The notes under the pieces are model-generated. The model was given only the letters and a program-made list of their open reading frames with translations, ran no database searches and was not told the DNA's origin. This document shows positions 46,747 through 57,449 of a stretch of DNA of 64,000 nt, piece after piece. Source of the DNA: Elymus sibiricus (taxonomy: Eukaryota; Streptophyta; Magnoliopsida; Poales; Poaceae); assembly GCA_039707655.1 (NCBI GenBank), contig CM077665.1, forward strand, positions 306,714,486 to 306,778,485, given 5' to 3'. Each line of letters begins with the position of its first letter. Positions within the stretch are counted from its first letter, which is position 1. The position numbers were made by a program, and so were the translations under genes.

Positions 46747-48823
46747 TCAAGTGTTGTTATATTTGACACTCCACCCATAAGTAATTCTCATGATTGATTC
46801 ATAAGGTGGTTTAATTCTCTTCCTAGGGAAGTTTTCCATCCCTTTCTTTAATGAGAATTCGAACCTTATGTTTCCCTCTTTCATATGAATTATTGCACCT
46901 ATAGTTCATAAGAAAGGTCTTCCAAGTATTATTGGACAAATAGGATTGCAATCAATATCAAGCACAATGAAATCTACATACACATAATACTTATTTGCAA
47001 CAATTATAACATCATTTATTCTACCTAAAGGTTTTTTAATGGTAGAATCCGCAAGATGCAAGTTTAGGGAACAATCTTGAATATTAGTGAGACCAAGCAC
47101 ATCACAAAGCGATTTAGGTATAGTTGAAAGACTAGCACCAAGGTCACACAAAGCATCACATTCATATTTATTTATCCTTATTTTAATAGTAGGTTCCCAC
47201 TCATCATGCAATTTTTTAGGAATAGAAACTTCAAGCTCAAGTTTCTCATCATAAGCTTTTATCATCGCTTCCACTATATGATTAGTGAAAGCCTTGTTTT
47301 GTTCATATGCATTGAGTGAGCTAATAATACTTTGTAACAAGGAAATACATTCTAATAAAGATAAACTTTCATAATTAAAGTCCTTGTAATCCAAAATAGT
47401 GGGCACATCACTAGTTAAAGTTTTAACCTCTCCAAACCCACTTTTTCAGTTTTAGCATTAGAATCATCACCATCCAAGCAAACGGGACGCTCTCTAGATA
47501 GAGTTGACTCATCTTCAGTACCTTTATCATTTACTTTTAGATTAGTAAATAAAGATTAAATATGAGAAGTACCAATCATTTTAAGGTCTTCAGTGTGATT
47601 CCGGTAAAAACCGGGTGGGAGAGCTTTTTCTAAGAATTCCCGCTTAGCTTTTAACTTAGCGGTCCTCTCCTTACTTTCATTAATAGATATTTGGATAGAT
47701 TTAATAGTATCATTAAAATCATGCTTGGGTGGCAAAGTTTTACTTTTAAGAGTTTCAACATCAAGAGCAATTATATCCATGTTTTTAGCCAAAGTATCAA
47801 TTGTATGCAACTTTTCTTCCACCATACTAATAAATTCTTTAATTGTATTCTCAAGATCAGAGGGTATCCTATTAGAATTTGTAGAAGAATTTCAATAATA
47901 ATTCCCATAAGAATTTCCATAGTTATTAGAGGAATTACCGGGATACGACCTAGCATTGAAATTTCCTCTATAAGCATTGTTGTTGAAATTGTTTTGGGAG
48001 ATAAAGTTCAAATCAATAGCATCATTATTTTGATCGATCAAAGTAGACAAAGGCATATAATTTGGATCAACATGAGTATTTTTGCTATCAACAATATTCA
48101 TAAGAGCATCCACTTTTTCACTCAAAGTAGCGATTTCCTCGACAGAATTTACCTTCTTACCAGTTGGAGCTCTTTCAGTATGCCATTGAGAATAATTTGT
48201 CATGATGTTGTCCAGAAGTTTTGTGGCCTCTCCTAGGGTCACATCCATAAAGGTACCACCTGTAGTAGAATCTAGAAGATTTCTAGACACAAAGTTTAGT
48301 CCAACATAGAAGTTTTGGATAATCATCCACAAGTTTAAACCATGAGTAGGGCAATTTATAATCATCAATTTCATCCTCTCCCAAGCTTGTGCAACATGTT
48401 CTTGATCATCTTGTTTAAAATTCATAATTTGATTCCTAAGGGAGATGATCTTAGCAGGAGGAAAATACTTGGAAATAAAAGCATCTTTACACTTATCCCA
48501 TGTCCCAATACTATTACGTGGTAAAGATGAAGACCAAGCCTTAGATTTATCTCTTAGTGAAAAAGGAAATAATTTTAATTTCACAACATCATTATCCATA
48601 TCCTTTTTCTTTTGCATATCACAAAAAGTTCAACAAAAGTATTAAGATGAGCAGCGGGATCCTCATTAGGACTTCCCAAAAATTGATCTTTCATCACAAG
48701 ATTTAGGAATGCACCATTAATATCTAAAGCCTCCAAACTAATGGTGGGTGGTATAGGACTACTAATAAAATCATTGTTATTATTATTTGAGAAGTCACAC
48801 AACTTAGTAGTATTTTGAGACAT
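46747..48823 (-). pseudogene. gag: S2 gag-protease, few disruptions
   Basis: Starts MSQNTTKLCDFSNN at 48823. A frameshift near 48610 (an extra or missing base at an AAAAG run) leads into an open 241-codon stretch with the Retrotrans_gag-like domain (LKLFPFSLRDKSKAW, then WERMKLMIINCP) and an Asn/Tyr/Gly-rich linker. The protease lies at 47406-46906: CDLGASLSTIPK with catalytic Asp, and ILGRPFL as the conserved C-terminal motif. Directly after it an Arg codon CGA appears changed to TGA. The frame would end at 46747, just before the 3' untranslated region, so no reverse transcriptase was ever encoded in this form. Confidence 0.85.
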
Positions 48824-49010
48824 GGTGACCGAGCAAGCAAAGTAACAAGGACAAGTAAACTAGCGAGCAAAGAAGTAAACTAGTAACAAGAAAAGATAAA
48901 TATTTTGTATTTTTTGATTTTTATGAAGCAAACTAAATATAACAGGAAATAAAAAGAAGAACAAGTGAATGATAATTTGTGCAAAGTTACTTGATAGTTG
49001 GTGATGATAT

Positions 49011-49028
49011 TCCCCGGCAACGGCGCCA
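49011..49028 (-). other. tRNA-Asp primer-binding site of S2
   Basis: On the minus strand TGGCGCCGTTGCCGGGGA, an 18-base perfect complement of the plant tRNA-Asp 3' end, 11 bp after the LTR end. Confidence 0.9.
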
Positions 49029-50014
49029 GAAATCCTTCCTGATACTTGTGATCTGCGTTGGGTTTTCCGTGAAGAGGAGCGGGTAATTGCAGCACAATAC
49101 GGGTAAGTATTTCCCTCAGTTATGAAACCAAGGTTTATCGAACCAATAGGAATATCAATCCACAACCTTCTTCATTGGCTGCACACAAAAGAGCAAACAA
49201 CTTGCACCCAACGCGGGCAAGAGGGTTGTCAATCCCCTTGATCTCGTTATTTGCAAGCAAGTGAAGTGTGCAGATAATAGTAGATAATTATAAATTGCAA
49301 AATAAAATAAAAGACAAATAATGGCAGCAAGGTATTGATAGCTTTTGTAAATATATAAGTGAATAGATCCGGGGGACATAGTTTTCCCTAGCCGCATCTC
49401 TCATGAAAGTAAGCATACGGTGGGTAAACAAATTATTGTTGGGCAATTGATAGAAAAGCACATAGTTATGCGATATTCACGGCAATGATCATGTTTATAT
49501 ACTCATCACGTGCATAAGCAAATAGGCCGACTCCTACCTACACCTATTACTATTACTCCACCCATCGACCGCTATGCAGCATGCATCTAGAGTATTAAGT
49601 AAAACAGAGTAATGCTCGGAGAACATTGACATGATGTAGACAAAGAGAATTCAATTAATATGAACTAACCCCATTGTTTTATCCTTAGTGGCAACAATAC
49701 AAAGACGTGTCTTGTCCCCTTCTATCACTGGGATATAGAGCACCGCCAAATTGAACCCACTACAATGCACCTCTCTCACTGAAGAAATATTAATCTAGTT
49801 GGCCAAACTATTTAAATAGATCGGAGAGAATTACGAAGCTATAATGATCATGCACTTAAGGATCATAATATATATCAGAGGTGACTCAAATACTTTTCAT
49901 GAATAATCTGGACAAAAACCGACAATTCATCGGATCCCAACAAACTCACCTACAAAAGAATTACATCGGATAGATCAAAGCGAAGATGCGATGATCATTG
50001 TATTGAAGATCAAA

Positions 50015-50040
50015 AGAGAGAGAGAGAGAGAGAGAGAGAG
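50015..50040. repeat. (AG)13 microsatellite
   Basis: 26 bp of AG within the S2 5' LTR. The other Sabrina-like LTRs have only 3-5 AG units here, so it expanded in this copy. Confidence 0.9.
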
Positions 50041-50293
50041 CCATCTAGGCACTAACTACAAACATGTAGGTCTGTGGTGAACTACTCACACATCATCATG
50101 AGGGCAGCAAGGTTGATGAAGAAGCCCTCCGTGATTGATCCCCCCTCCATCAGGGAACCGGAACAGAGCTCCAGATGGGATCCCATCGGAACAGAGACTT
50201 GCGGCAGCGGAAAAAGAGTTTCGGGATGCCCTCTAGGGTTTTTGGAATATATGTGAATTTATAGGACAGAGAACGGGGTCAGGAGGTCCACCG

Positions 50294-50358
50294 GGGAGGG
50301 ACAAACCATCAGGGCGCGGCCACCCCCCCTGGGCGCGCCCTGTTGGCTTGTGCCTCCC
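50294..50358 (-). other. LTR hairpin (S2 5' LTR)
   Basis: The left arm starts GGGAGGGACAAACC and the right arm ends GGCTTGTGCCTCCC. The inner stem is GGGCGCG/CGCGCCC. Its edge is 31 bp from the TATA box. Confidence 0.65.
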
Positions 50359-50607
50359 TCGTGCGGCGTCCGATCTTCTCCCGAAGCTTCCAGGTCTTCT
50401 TTTGGTCCAGAAAAAAACAAAAAAAAGTTTCGGGGCTATTGGACTTCGTTTGTTATTGTAAACCTGGAAAGTAAAAAACACGCAGAAAACAGGAACTGGC
50501 ACTGGGCACTGGGTCAATAGGTTAGTGCTAAAAAATAATATAAATTGGTAAATTATTACCCAAAAATATCCTAGAATGATAATATGTCAGCATGGAACAA
50601 TCAAAAA

Positions 50608-50931
50608 GTATCTCAAACGTATCTATAGTTTATGAAGTATTAATGTCATGTTTACAACAACTTTACATTGTTTTTGTGCACTTTTATATGATTTTATGGA
50701 ACTAACCTATTAACCTAGTGCCTGGTGACAGTTGTTGTTTTCTGCTTGTGTTTGGATTTTCAGAAAATCCATACCAAACGAAGTCCAAATGCAATGAAAC
50801 TTTTTGACGATTTTTTTGGAATGTAAGAGACCCCCGAAGCTTCGTGGGAGGATCATAAGACCCACAAGGAGGTGACAAGGCAAATCGGCGCGCCCAGGGG
50901 GTGGCCACGTCGGGATACCTTGTGTGCCCCT
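50608..50931 (+). repeat. Fragment of a forward Sabrina-like LTR
   Basis: It starts ATCTCAAACGTATCTATAG, which matches the LTR start minus its first bases. It runs through the first part of the LTR up to the GC-rich hairpin region, where element R begins. It is probably an older LTR cut by R and by the S2 junction. Confidence 0.6.
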
Positions 50932-51202
50932 TGATACGTCTCCAACGTATCTATAATTTTTGCTTGTTCCATGCTGTTATATTATCATTCTTGGATGTTT
51001 TACAATCATTTTATAACAACTTTATATCATTTTTTGGGACTAACCTATTGACATAGTGCCAAAGTGCCAGTTGCTGTTTTTGCTTGTTTTTTACTTCGGA
51101 GAATATCAATACCAAACAGAGTCCAATCGCGACGAAACTTTTTGGAGATTTTTTCTGGACCAGAAGACACCCAGTGGGCCATAAAAGAGCCAGGAAGGTG
51201 GG

Positions 51203-51275
51203 CTGTGGAGAGCACAACCCACCAGGGCGCGCCAGGGGGCCCCCGGCGCGCCCTGATGGGTTGTGCCCTCCACAG
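51203..51275 (+). other. LTR hairpin, 31-bp arms (R 5' LTR)
   Basis: Arms 51203-51233 and 51245-51275 pair at 29 of 31 positions. The 11-base loop is AGGGGGCCCCC, itself mostly self-complementary. The inner arms contain GGCGCGCC. It is the best-preserved example of the conserved LTR hairpin. Confidence 0.85.
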
Positions 51276-51301
51276 GGACCCTCTGCACCGCCTCTGATGC
51301 C

Positions 51302-51308
51302 TATAAAT
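51302..51308 (+). promoter_or_regulatory. TATA box of R LTR
   Basis: TATAAAT in GATGCCTATAAATTCCC, 27 bp after the hairpin. Confidence 0.65.
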
Positions 51309-52449
51309 TCCCAAATATTCGGAAAACCCTAGGGGAGTCGACGAAACACAATTCCAGCCGCCGCAAGTTCCAGAACCTCGAGATCTAATCTAAACACCAT
51401 CATGGAGGGGTTCATCTTCCTCATAGGTGCCTCTCCGATGATGCGTGAGTAGTCCACCATAGACCTACGGGTCCGTAGGCAGTAGCTAGATGGCTTCCTC
51501 TCTCTCTCTCTTATGATTCTCAATACAATGGTCTCTTGGAGATCGATTTGATGTAAACTTTTGCGGTGTGTTTGTTGGGATCTGATGAATTTTGAGTTCA
51601 TGATCAGTTTCTATCCATGAATATTATTTGAGTCTTCTTTGATCTCTTATATGCATGATTACTTATAGCCTCGTATCTTCTTCGAATCTTTGGTTTAGTT
51701 AGGCCGACTAGATCAATTTTTCTTTCCATGGGAAGAGGTGCTTTTTAATGGGTTCGATCTTGCGGTGTTCTTTCCCAGTGACAGAAGGGGCAGCAAGACA
51801 CGCATGTATCATTGCTATTAAGGATAACAAGATGGGGTCTATTCCTACATGAATAGATCTTGTCTACATCATGTCATCGTTCTTATTGCATTACTCCGTT
51901 TTTCCATGAACTTAATACACTAGATGCATGCTGGATAGCGGTCGATGTGTGGAGGAATAGAGGTAGATGCAGGCAGGAGTCGGTCTACCTATCTTGGACG
52001 TGATGCCTATATAATGATCATCGCCTTGGATATCGTCATGACTATTCAATTTTCTATCAATTGCCCAACAGTAATTTGTTCACCCACCGTGCGCTATACT
52101 CATGAGAGAAGCCACTAGTGAACCCTAAGGCCCCCTGGTCTACTTTTCCAACATATTGCTTTCCGATCTATCTTTTGCAATCTTCGTTTTCAGATCTATA
52201 AAACCAAAAACCCAAAAATATATTGCTGCATATTTTATTCTCCCTTTTTATTTTGTGCTCTTCAGATATCTATCTCTCCTATCTATCACTACCTAATCTA
52301 TCTTTTTACCGTAGAGAGATTGACAACCTCTCTTTCGCGTCGGGTTGCAAGTATTTGTTGTTTGTGTGCAGGTGCTGCTTATTGGGTGGTGGTGATCCTC
52401 CTACTGGTTCGATAACCTTGGTTTCATAACTGAGGGAAATACTTACCGT

Positions 52450-52922
52450 TGAGGGAGTCCCGGACTAAGGGGTCCTCGGGCCGCCGGCTCATCTCTTAAT
52501 AGGCCGGCTTGATGGGCCGTTCTCTGAAGAAGGGCCGGACACGTCAAGACTCCACGTTCCAGAAGGGAGCCCCGAAGGCGCGTAGTGCACTCCAAGTCAA
52601 GATGAGGAAGTCGACATCTCCGTCCTCGGCAGGAGGCCTATCAGGTGTAAACCCTAGGTACCCCCCGGTGTCTATATAAACCGGGAGGGTTTTAGAATGT
52701 AGGACACAGGAACTCATCTAGGCTTTTAGCTAGTCGGTCTCGAGGTAGATCAACTCTGTAACCTTCATACCATCAATATAATCAAGCAGGACGTAGGGTT
52801 TTACCTCCATAGGAGGGCCCGAACCTGGGTAAACATCGTCTCCTTCGTCCCTTTGTTACCATCAATCCTAGTCTCATAGCTCGGGACCCCCTACCCGAGA
52901 TCCGCCGGTTTTGACACCGACA
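52450..52922 (+). repeat. T2 5' LTR
   Basis: 473 bp from TGAGGGAGTCCCGGACTAAG to TTTTGACACCGACA. TATA box TATATAAAC near 52673-52681. The primer-site region TTGGTGCTTTCATTGAGAG follows from 52924. Confidence 0.94.
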
Positions 52923-52967
52923 TTGGTGCTTTCATTGAGAGTTCCGTTGTGATCGCCCAAGGAATCG

Positions 52968-54306
52968 ATGGCTCGCGTCTTCATCAACGAAGAGGTCCGT
53001 GGCATGGACTCCTTTGTCCCTGGACAGATCTTTGCTTTCGGTAGCATCGTGCTGCACGCTGACCCGAACCGGACGCCTTGGCCGGGTCGGAAGTTTCGCC
53101 CCTGATCAAGAAGTCAGATTCGGGAACTTGGAATTCTCCGTAGACCCTCAGGGCGATCTCTTGCTCACCGGGCTCGCAGTCTCATCTGACGCGCCCGAGG
53201 ACTCCGAGGCCTTAACCTTGGATGCCGTTTTCAATCCCGCTTACGGGGCCAATCCCGATGATGATCTGGAGTTCAATCCGGATCCAGATGGCCGGGCATC
53301 AACCCCTATCGAATACACGTCTCGTGCGGACGCGTCAGAGGTTAACTCCAGACGCGCCGGGTAGATTGACCCGATCGAGCTCTCGACACTCGGCGAAGCT
53401 CTAGATCGGATCTCCTTGATGGAAACTACTGATGACCCAACCCCGATCCACACTCAGATCGGTCTTGAGGCGGGTCAAGAGGAATTTTTTGTCCCACCCA
53501 CCACCCACTTAGTAGCCACCATCGAAGACTTAACCGATATGGTGGACTACTCCTCCGAGGAGGCAGAAGACATGGAGGAAGAGGATCGCGCTCCCACCCC
53601 CGTTAACACCGGGCGATGGACCGCCACCTCCACCTACGACGTCTACATGGTGGATACGCCAGCCGGTAACGGCGAGCACACACCAGCTAACAATGGCGAT
53701 GACTCAGGTGAGGCACCGTCAAGGCCCCAAAAACCGCATAAGCGGTCAAAGACAAAAAAGGGGAGGGAAGCTATTGCTGGCACCGGGGAAAACGATACCC
53801 CAGAAGACCTCGGCGATCCCGATATACCCGAGTATCCGTTAGAGGACCAGGAAAGGCCGGAGGACCAGCGCGACCCCGAAGATCCGAACGACTCTGAGGA
53901 TGACAACTACCTCTCCCCTGTAGAGGAGGAGGACAGCCCGGAAGACGAGGACCTCATCGTCCCCGAAACTATCGAGGATCAGGAACGGTTCAGGTAACAG
54001 CTTTTAGCCACTGCCCGGAGCCTAAAGGAAAAAGCGCGACAGCTCAAGGCCGAACAAGACACCCTCAACGATAGATGGACAAGGGTTCTATCAGCCGAGG
54101 AAGAACATGGTGCCGGTCTATAGGACCAACCCAAGAGTTACCCACGCCGGCGGTTGCTGCCACAATTCGATGACGAGCTCCCCAATACGCCGTCCCCCAA
54201 GCACACTCCATACGACCAGCCGGACCGCCCTCCCTGAGGACGAGATAGGACGGCTGGCGAGGCCGGTTATAGGCCGGCGATACCCCGCAGAAGGGGAAAG
54301 GAGCCA
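52968..54306 (+). pseudogene. gag: T2 gag N-terminal part, frameshifted
   Basis: The ATG at 52968 gives MARVFINEEVRGMDSF, matching T1. A one-base change near 53075 shifts the frame (the next part runs 52999-53364). Stops follow at 53362 (TAG), 53995 (TAA) and 54121 (TAG). The encoded region is very acidic (residues like DPEDPNDSEDDNYL) with a basic patch (KRSKTKKGRE). No known domain is visible. In an active element it would be continuous with the frame at 54307. Confidence 0.8.
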
Positions 54307-56181
54307 ATGGAGCCTGATGACGGGTACGACCTGCGACGCGACATGGATTATAGAACAGGCCGCACGAGATCTATCTACGGATCCAGAGGGTACTCCCCCG
54401 ATAGACGGGATGAGTACCGACCCTGGCTCGACCGAAACAATAGAGTTCGGGACCAAAACCGGGCCAGAAAAGACGCCGATTACCAGCGCGATATAGCCCG
54501 GGTCAGAGGCGCTGCCCACCCATTGTGCTTCACCGACGAGGTGATGCAGCATCAGTTCCCGGAAGGATTCAAACCCGTGAACATCGAGCAATACGACGGC
54601 ACAACTGACCCAGCAGTGTGGATCGAGGATTTCCTCCTCCACATTCACATGGCACGAGGAGATGATCTCCACGCCATCAAGTACCTCCCCCTTAAGCTTA
54701 AGGGACTAGCTCGGCACTGGTTAAACAGTCTCCCCGAAAATTCTATCGGGAGCTGGGAGGATCTCGAGGATGCATTCCGATCTAACTTCCAGGGAACCTA
54801 TGTGCGGCCCCCGGATTCCTCCGACCTAAGCAATGTCGTCCAAAAGGCAGGAGAGTCCGCTCGACAATTCTGGAACCGGTTTTTGACCAAGAAAAACCAG
54901 ATCGTCGACTGCCCGGATGCCGAGGCTATAGCCTCCTTCAGGCACAATATTCGGGATGAATGGCTGGCTCGCCATCTCGGTCAGGATAAACCTAGGACCA
55001 TGTCCGCCCTTACATCACTTATGACCCGCTTTTGCGCGGGCGAGGACAACTGGCTAGCGAGGCGAAGCCACAACCCCGAAGACCCCGGCACTTCCGAAGT
55101 CCGGGATGGAAACGGGAAACCGCAATGCAACAAAAACAAACGCCGGCACAACACTAGCGACGCCGATGACACGACTGTTAACGCCGGTTTCCGCAACCCA
55201 AGATCCGGGCAACGGAAGAAGCCTCCTAAAGGCAACCGCGACGGACCCACCCCGCTGGACAAGATCATGGAGAGGCCTTGCCAGATCCATGGCACTCCTG
55301 ACAAGCCCGCCAACCACACCAACCGTAACTGTTGGGTGTTTAAACAGGCTGGCAAACTCGCAGCCGAGGACCAGGGCAAAGGCCCACGCAGCGAGGACGA
55401 TGAGGAGCCCCGCAGTCCGAGCAATGGAGGTCAGAAGCAGTTCCCTCCAGAGGTAAAAACTATGAACATGATATACGCCACTCATATACCTAAAAAGGAG
55501 AGGAAGCGCGCCCTTCGAGAGGTCTACGCCGTAGAGCCTGTTGCCCCGAAGTTTAACCCATGGTCGGCCTACCCGATCACTTTTGATCGGCGAGATCACC
55601 CGACCAGTATCCGTCATGGAGGTTCGGCGGACCTCGTCCTAGACCCCATTATCGATGGGTATCACCTCACTAAAGTCCTAATGGACGGAGGAAGTAGCCT
55701 AAATCTGATTTACTCAGATATGGTGAAAAAGATGGGCATAGATCCGTCAAGGATAAAGCCTAGCAACACTACCTTTAAAGGAGTGATCCCAGGAGCCGAA
55801 GCCCGGTGCACAGGCTCTGTTAGCCTGGAAGTAGTATTCGGCTCGCCCGATAACTTCTGTAGCGAGGACTTGATCTTCGACATTGTACCTTTCCGCAGCG
55901 GCTACCATGCCCTGCTGGGCCGTACAGCGTTCGCTCGCTTTAACGCCGTCCCACACTACGCATACCTCAAGCTCAAGATGTCGGGGCCCAAGGGGGTCAT
56001 CACCGTCAATGGCAACACAGAGCGTTCCCTCCGAACTGAGGAACATGCGTTGGCCCTGGCGGCCGAATTCCATTACGAGGACGGTCGGCAAACACCTAAA
56101 TCCGCCATAAAGGCTCGCAAGGTCGACAAACGAGTTCGGTTTCAATCCGAACTCCCAGATTCTCCCCCTCCCCAGAAATAG
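54307..56181 (+). CDS. gag: T2 gag-protease, 624-codon open frame (5' part of polyprotein broken)
   Basis: An arginine-rich start is followed by a Retrotrans_gag-like domain at residues about 88-165 (IEQYDGTTDPAVWIEDF, LKLKGLARHWLNSLPENS). A zinc-knuckle-like C-x2-H...H-x4-C lies at 325-342 (CQIHG, HTNRNC). A Tat-type aspartic protease has its catalytic Asp at 460 (LMDGGSSLNLIYSD) and ends with YHALLGRTAFARFNAVPHY. The frame stops at 56181 with no reverse transcriptase. Gag would build the cytoplasmic particle and bind element RNA. The protease would cut gag. The start at 54307 is simply the first ATG after an in-frame stop at 54121; the natural start is 52968. Confidence 0.85.
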   Translation: MEPDDGYDLRRDMDYRTGRTRSIYGSRGYSPDRRDEYRPWLDRNNRVRDQNRARKDADYQRDIARVRGAAHPLCFTDEVMQHQFPEGFKPVNIEQYDGTTDPAVWIEDFLLHIHMARGDDLHAIKYLPLKLKGLARHWLNSLPENSIGSWEDLEDAFRSNFQGTYVRPPDSSDLSNVVQKAGESARQFWNRFLTKKNQIVDCPDAEAIASFRHNIRDEWLARHLGQDKPRTMSALTSLMTRFCAGEDNWLARRSHNPEDPGTSEVRDGNGKPQCNKNKRRHNTSDADDTTVNAGFRNPRSGQRKKPPKGNRDGPTPLDKIMERPCQIHGTPDKPANHTNRNCWVFKQAGKLAAEDQGKGPRSEDDEEPRSPSNGGQKQFPPEVKTMNMIYATHIPKKERKRALREVYAVEPVAPKFNPWSAYPITFDRRDHPTSIRHGGSADLVLDPIIDGYHLTKVLMDGGSSLNLIYSDMVKKMGIDPSRIKPSNTTFKGVIPGAEARCTGSVSLEVVFGSPDNFCSEDLIFDIVPFRSGYHALLGRTAFARFNAVPHYAYLKLKMSGPKGVITVNGNTERSLRTEEHALALAAEFHYEDGRQTPKSAIKARKVDKRVRFQSELPDSPPPQK

Positions 56182-57449
56182 GGACACGCCCCCCATTGCA
56201 CAGCCCTAACGACCGCCAAACACGTGCCAAGAAAGCACAACTTTGCGCTCAAGATTCCATGGGCAGCAATGGGGAACAACCATCAAATGGTAAGTGTTCG
56301 GCTGGACCGACCAATACCAATACACGTCCTCGGACAAAACACAGGTTCCATCAAGGACCTGCTAAAAGCGTAAAGCTCATCCACACTTCGGCGACTTATC
56401 AAGACCTTCTTCCCAAGGTCCGCTCGGCGACAACATCACTCTTAAAGGGATGCAACCCCCCAGAGGAATATGAACGGACAGGCGACAAGGCACATCGAGG
56501 ACGTCATGTCATCAATCGAATACTCCCGGTACAGTCTCCCCTCTGTAAATTTTATATTTCATCTACCTGTAAACAGTTGCTTCGGCGATCCAAGTTATAA
56601 GAATTATTGAGCAAGTACAAAACCATTATATATGGCCACTTCGTTGTCTTTTATACATCCTCTGTTCTTCCCTTGGTAACGCTTCTTGCGAAAACTGTTC
56701 GATATATATTATGATGCAACCGGCTAATAGACCGGGGGCTCGAATTTAAAATCGCCTTGAACATCACCCCAGTACAACTGGTTGTGTGTTCGGCATCTTG
56801 GATTTTGCTTTATATGCATCGGATCCGAACTATGTCTTGGGTCAATACTTGGGTTGCTCGGCTCCTGTGCTTGCCCTCTTACGTTCCGCTCGTTCGGCTA
56901 AAAGGGCAAAGGGAGAACCACTGCGATTGTGCTTCCAGCTCGTCTGATCAAGCACCTCAGGGGAGAAAGCCGGAAACTGACCGTCATAGTAAGCGAGAAC
57001 CGGTCTGCGAATCCGAGCATAAGTGTCATACTAAAAAACCGATAGCGGTTATTCCGTGTTATACGATGGGTTTTGTACTAGTACAAACCATGTGATGCTG
57101 GCTTCGGTCTCGATACATCGGAACATCACAAAACACTGGGGGCTTGTCATCGGCCCCTGCATTTTTTTACACTCCCACCGCTAAGTGAAAGCGATAAAGC
57201 ACCATAGTCCGATTGCCTTGTCCTGCTCGCACTACCGCCTTCGGGCGCCGATACCTCGGCTAAGGGTAAAAGTGCGGATACAGAGACACCCCGCTTAGTA
57301 TCTACGTGGGGGCTGAAGCCAACGACTCGCTGCTTTCAAATGAACCGGCCGCATAGGAGTCTAAATAAACATAAACTACTTATAAGACATGATAAACCAT
57401 GCAACACTAATGATAAAGCGTTAAAGTCTTCGGACATATTACATCGCGC
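56182..57449. other. Conserved non-coding block of T2
   Basis: About 1.27 kb between the two convergent stop codons. A 112-codon open frame (56757-57095) is present and has a counterpart in T1 (10579-10268), but it starts differently and codon pattern gives no support, so I treat it as conserved non-coding DNA. Confidence 0.55.

Larger units (their letters stand above)
42373..50607 (-). mobile_element. Sabrina-like Athila gypsy element S2, reverse, nearly complete
   Basis: The layout is 5' LTR (50607-49040, outer end truncated), perfect tRNA-Asp primer site, gag-protease, 3' untranslated region and 3' LTR (43947-42373). No pol. It lies within gag of T3. The left flank is AACCC; because the right end is truncated, no target duplication can be checked. 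Confidence 0.88.
49040..50607 (-). repeat. S2 5' LTR, outer end truncated
   Basis: It aligns with the 3' LTR from TGATACTTGTGATCTGCG to CATGGAACAATCAAAAA, then lacks the last 25-30 bp. TATA (TATAAAT, minus strand) near 50257-50263. A 13-unit AG microsatellite lies at 50015-50040. Confidence 0.85.
50932..52449 (+). repeat. R 5' LTR, first part
   Basis: 1518 bp up to the T2 insertion at ACCGT. Together with 61830-61890 the LTR is about 1579 bp, close to the 1575 bp of S2. Confidence 0.88.

Noticed and set aside
47691..48236. 181-codon Ile-rich plus-strand ORF
   Set aside because: Complement of S2 gag; AT-rich strand gives long chance frames.
49011..49028. tRNA-Asp gene
   Set aside because: Only 18 bases match the tRNA 3' end, directly beside an LTR: a primer-binding site.
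53643..53906. Ser/Gly-rich 87-codon ORF on the minus strand (also 13450-13713 plus)
   Set aside because: It is the antisense shadow of the acidic gag linker and has low complexity.
54118..54672. 184-codon ORF on the minus strand
   Set aside because: Complement of the gag domain; no start context or known motif; conserved only because gag is.
56757..57095. 112-codon ORF in the T2 non-coding block
   Set aside because: The T1 counterpart starts elsewhere and T3 has no open frame; conservation looks nucleotide-based.
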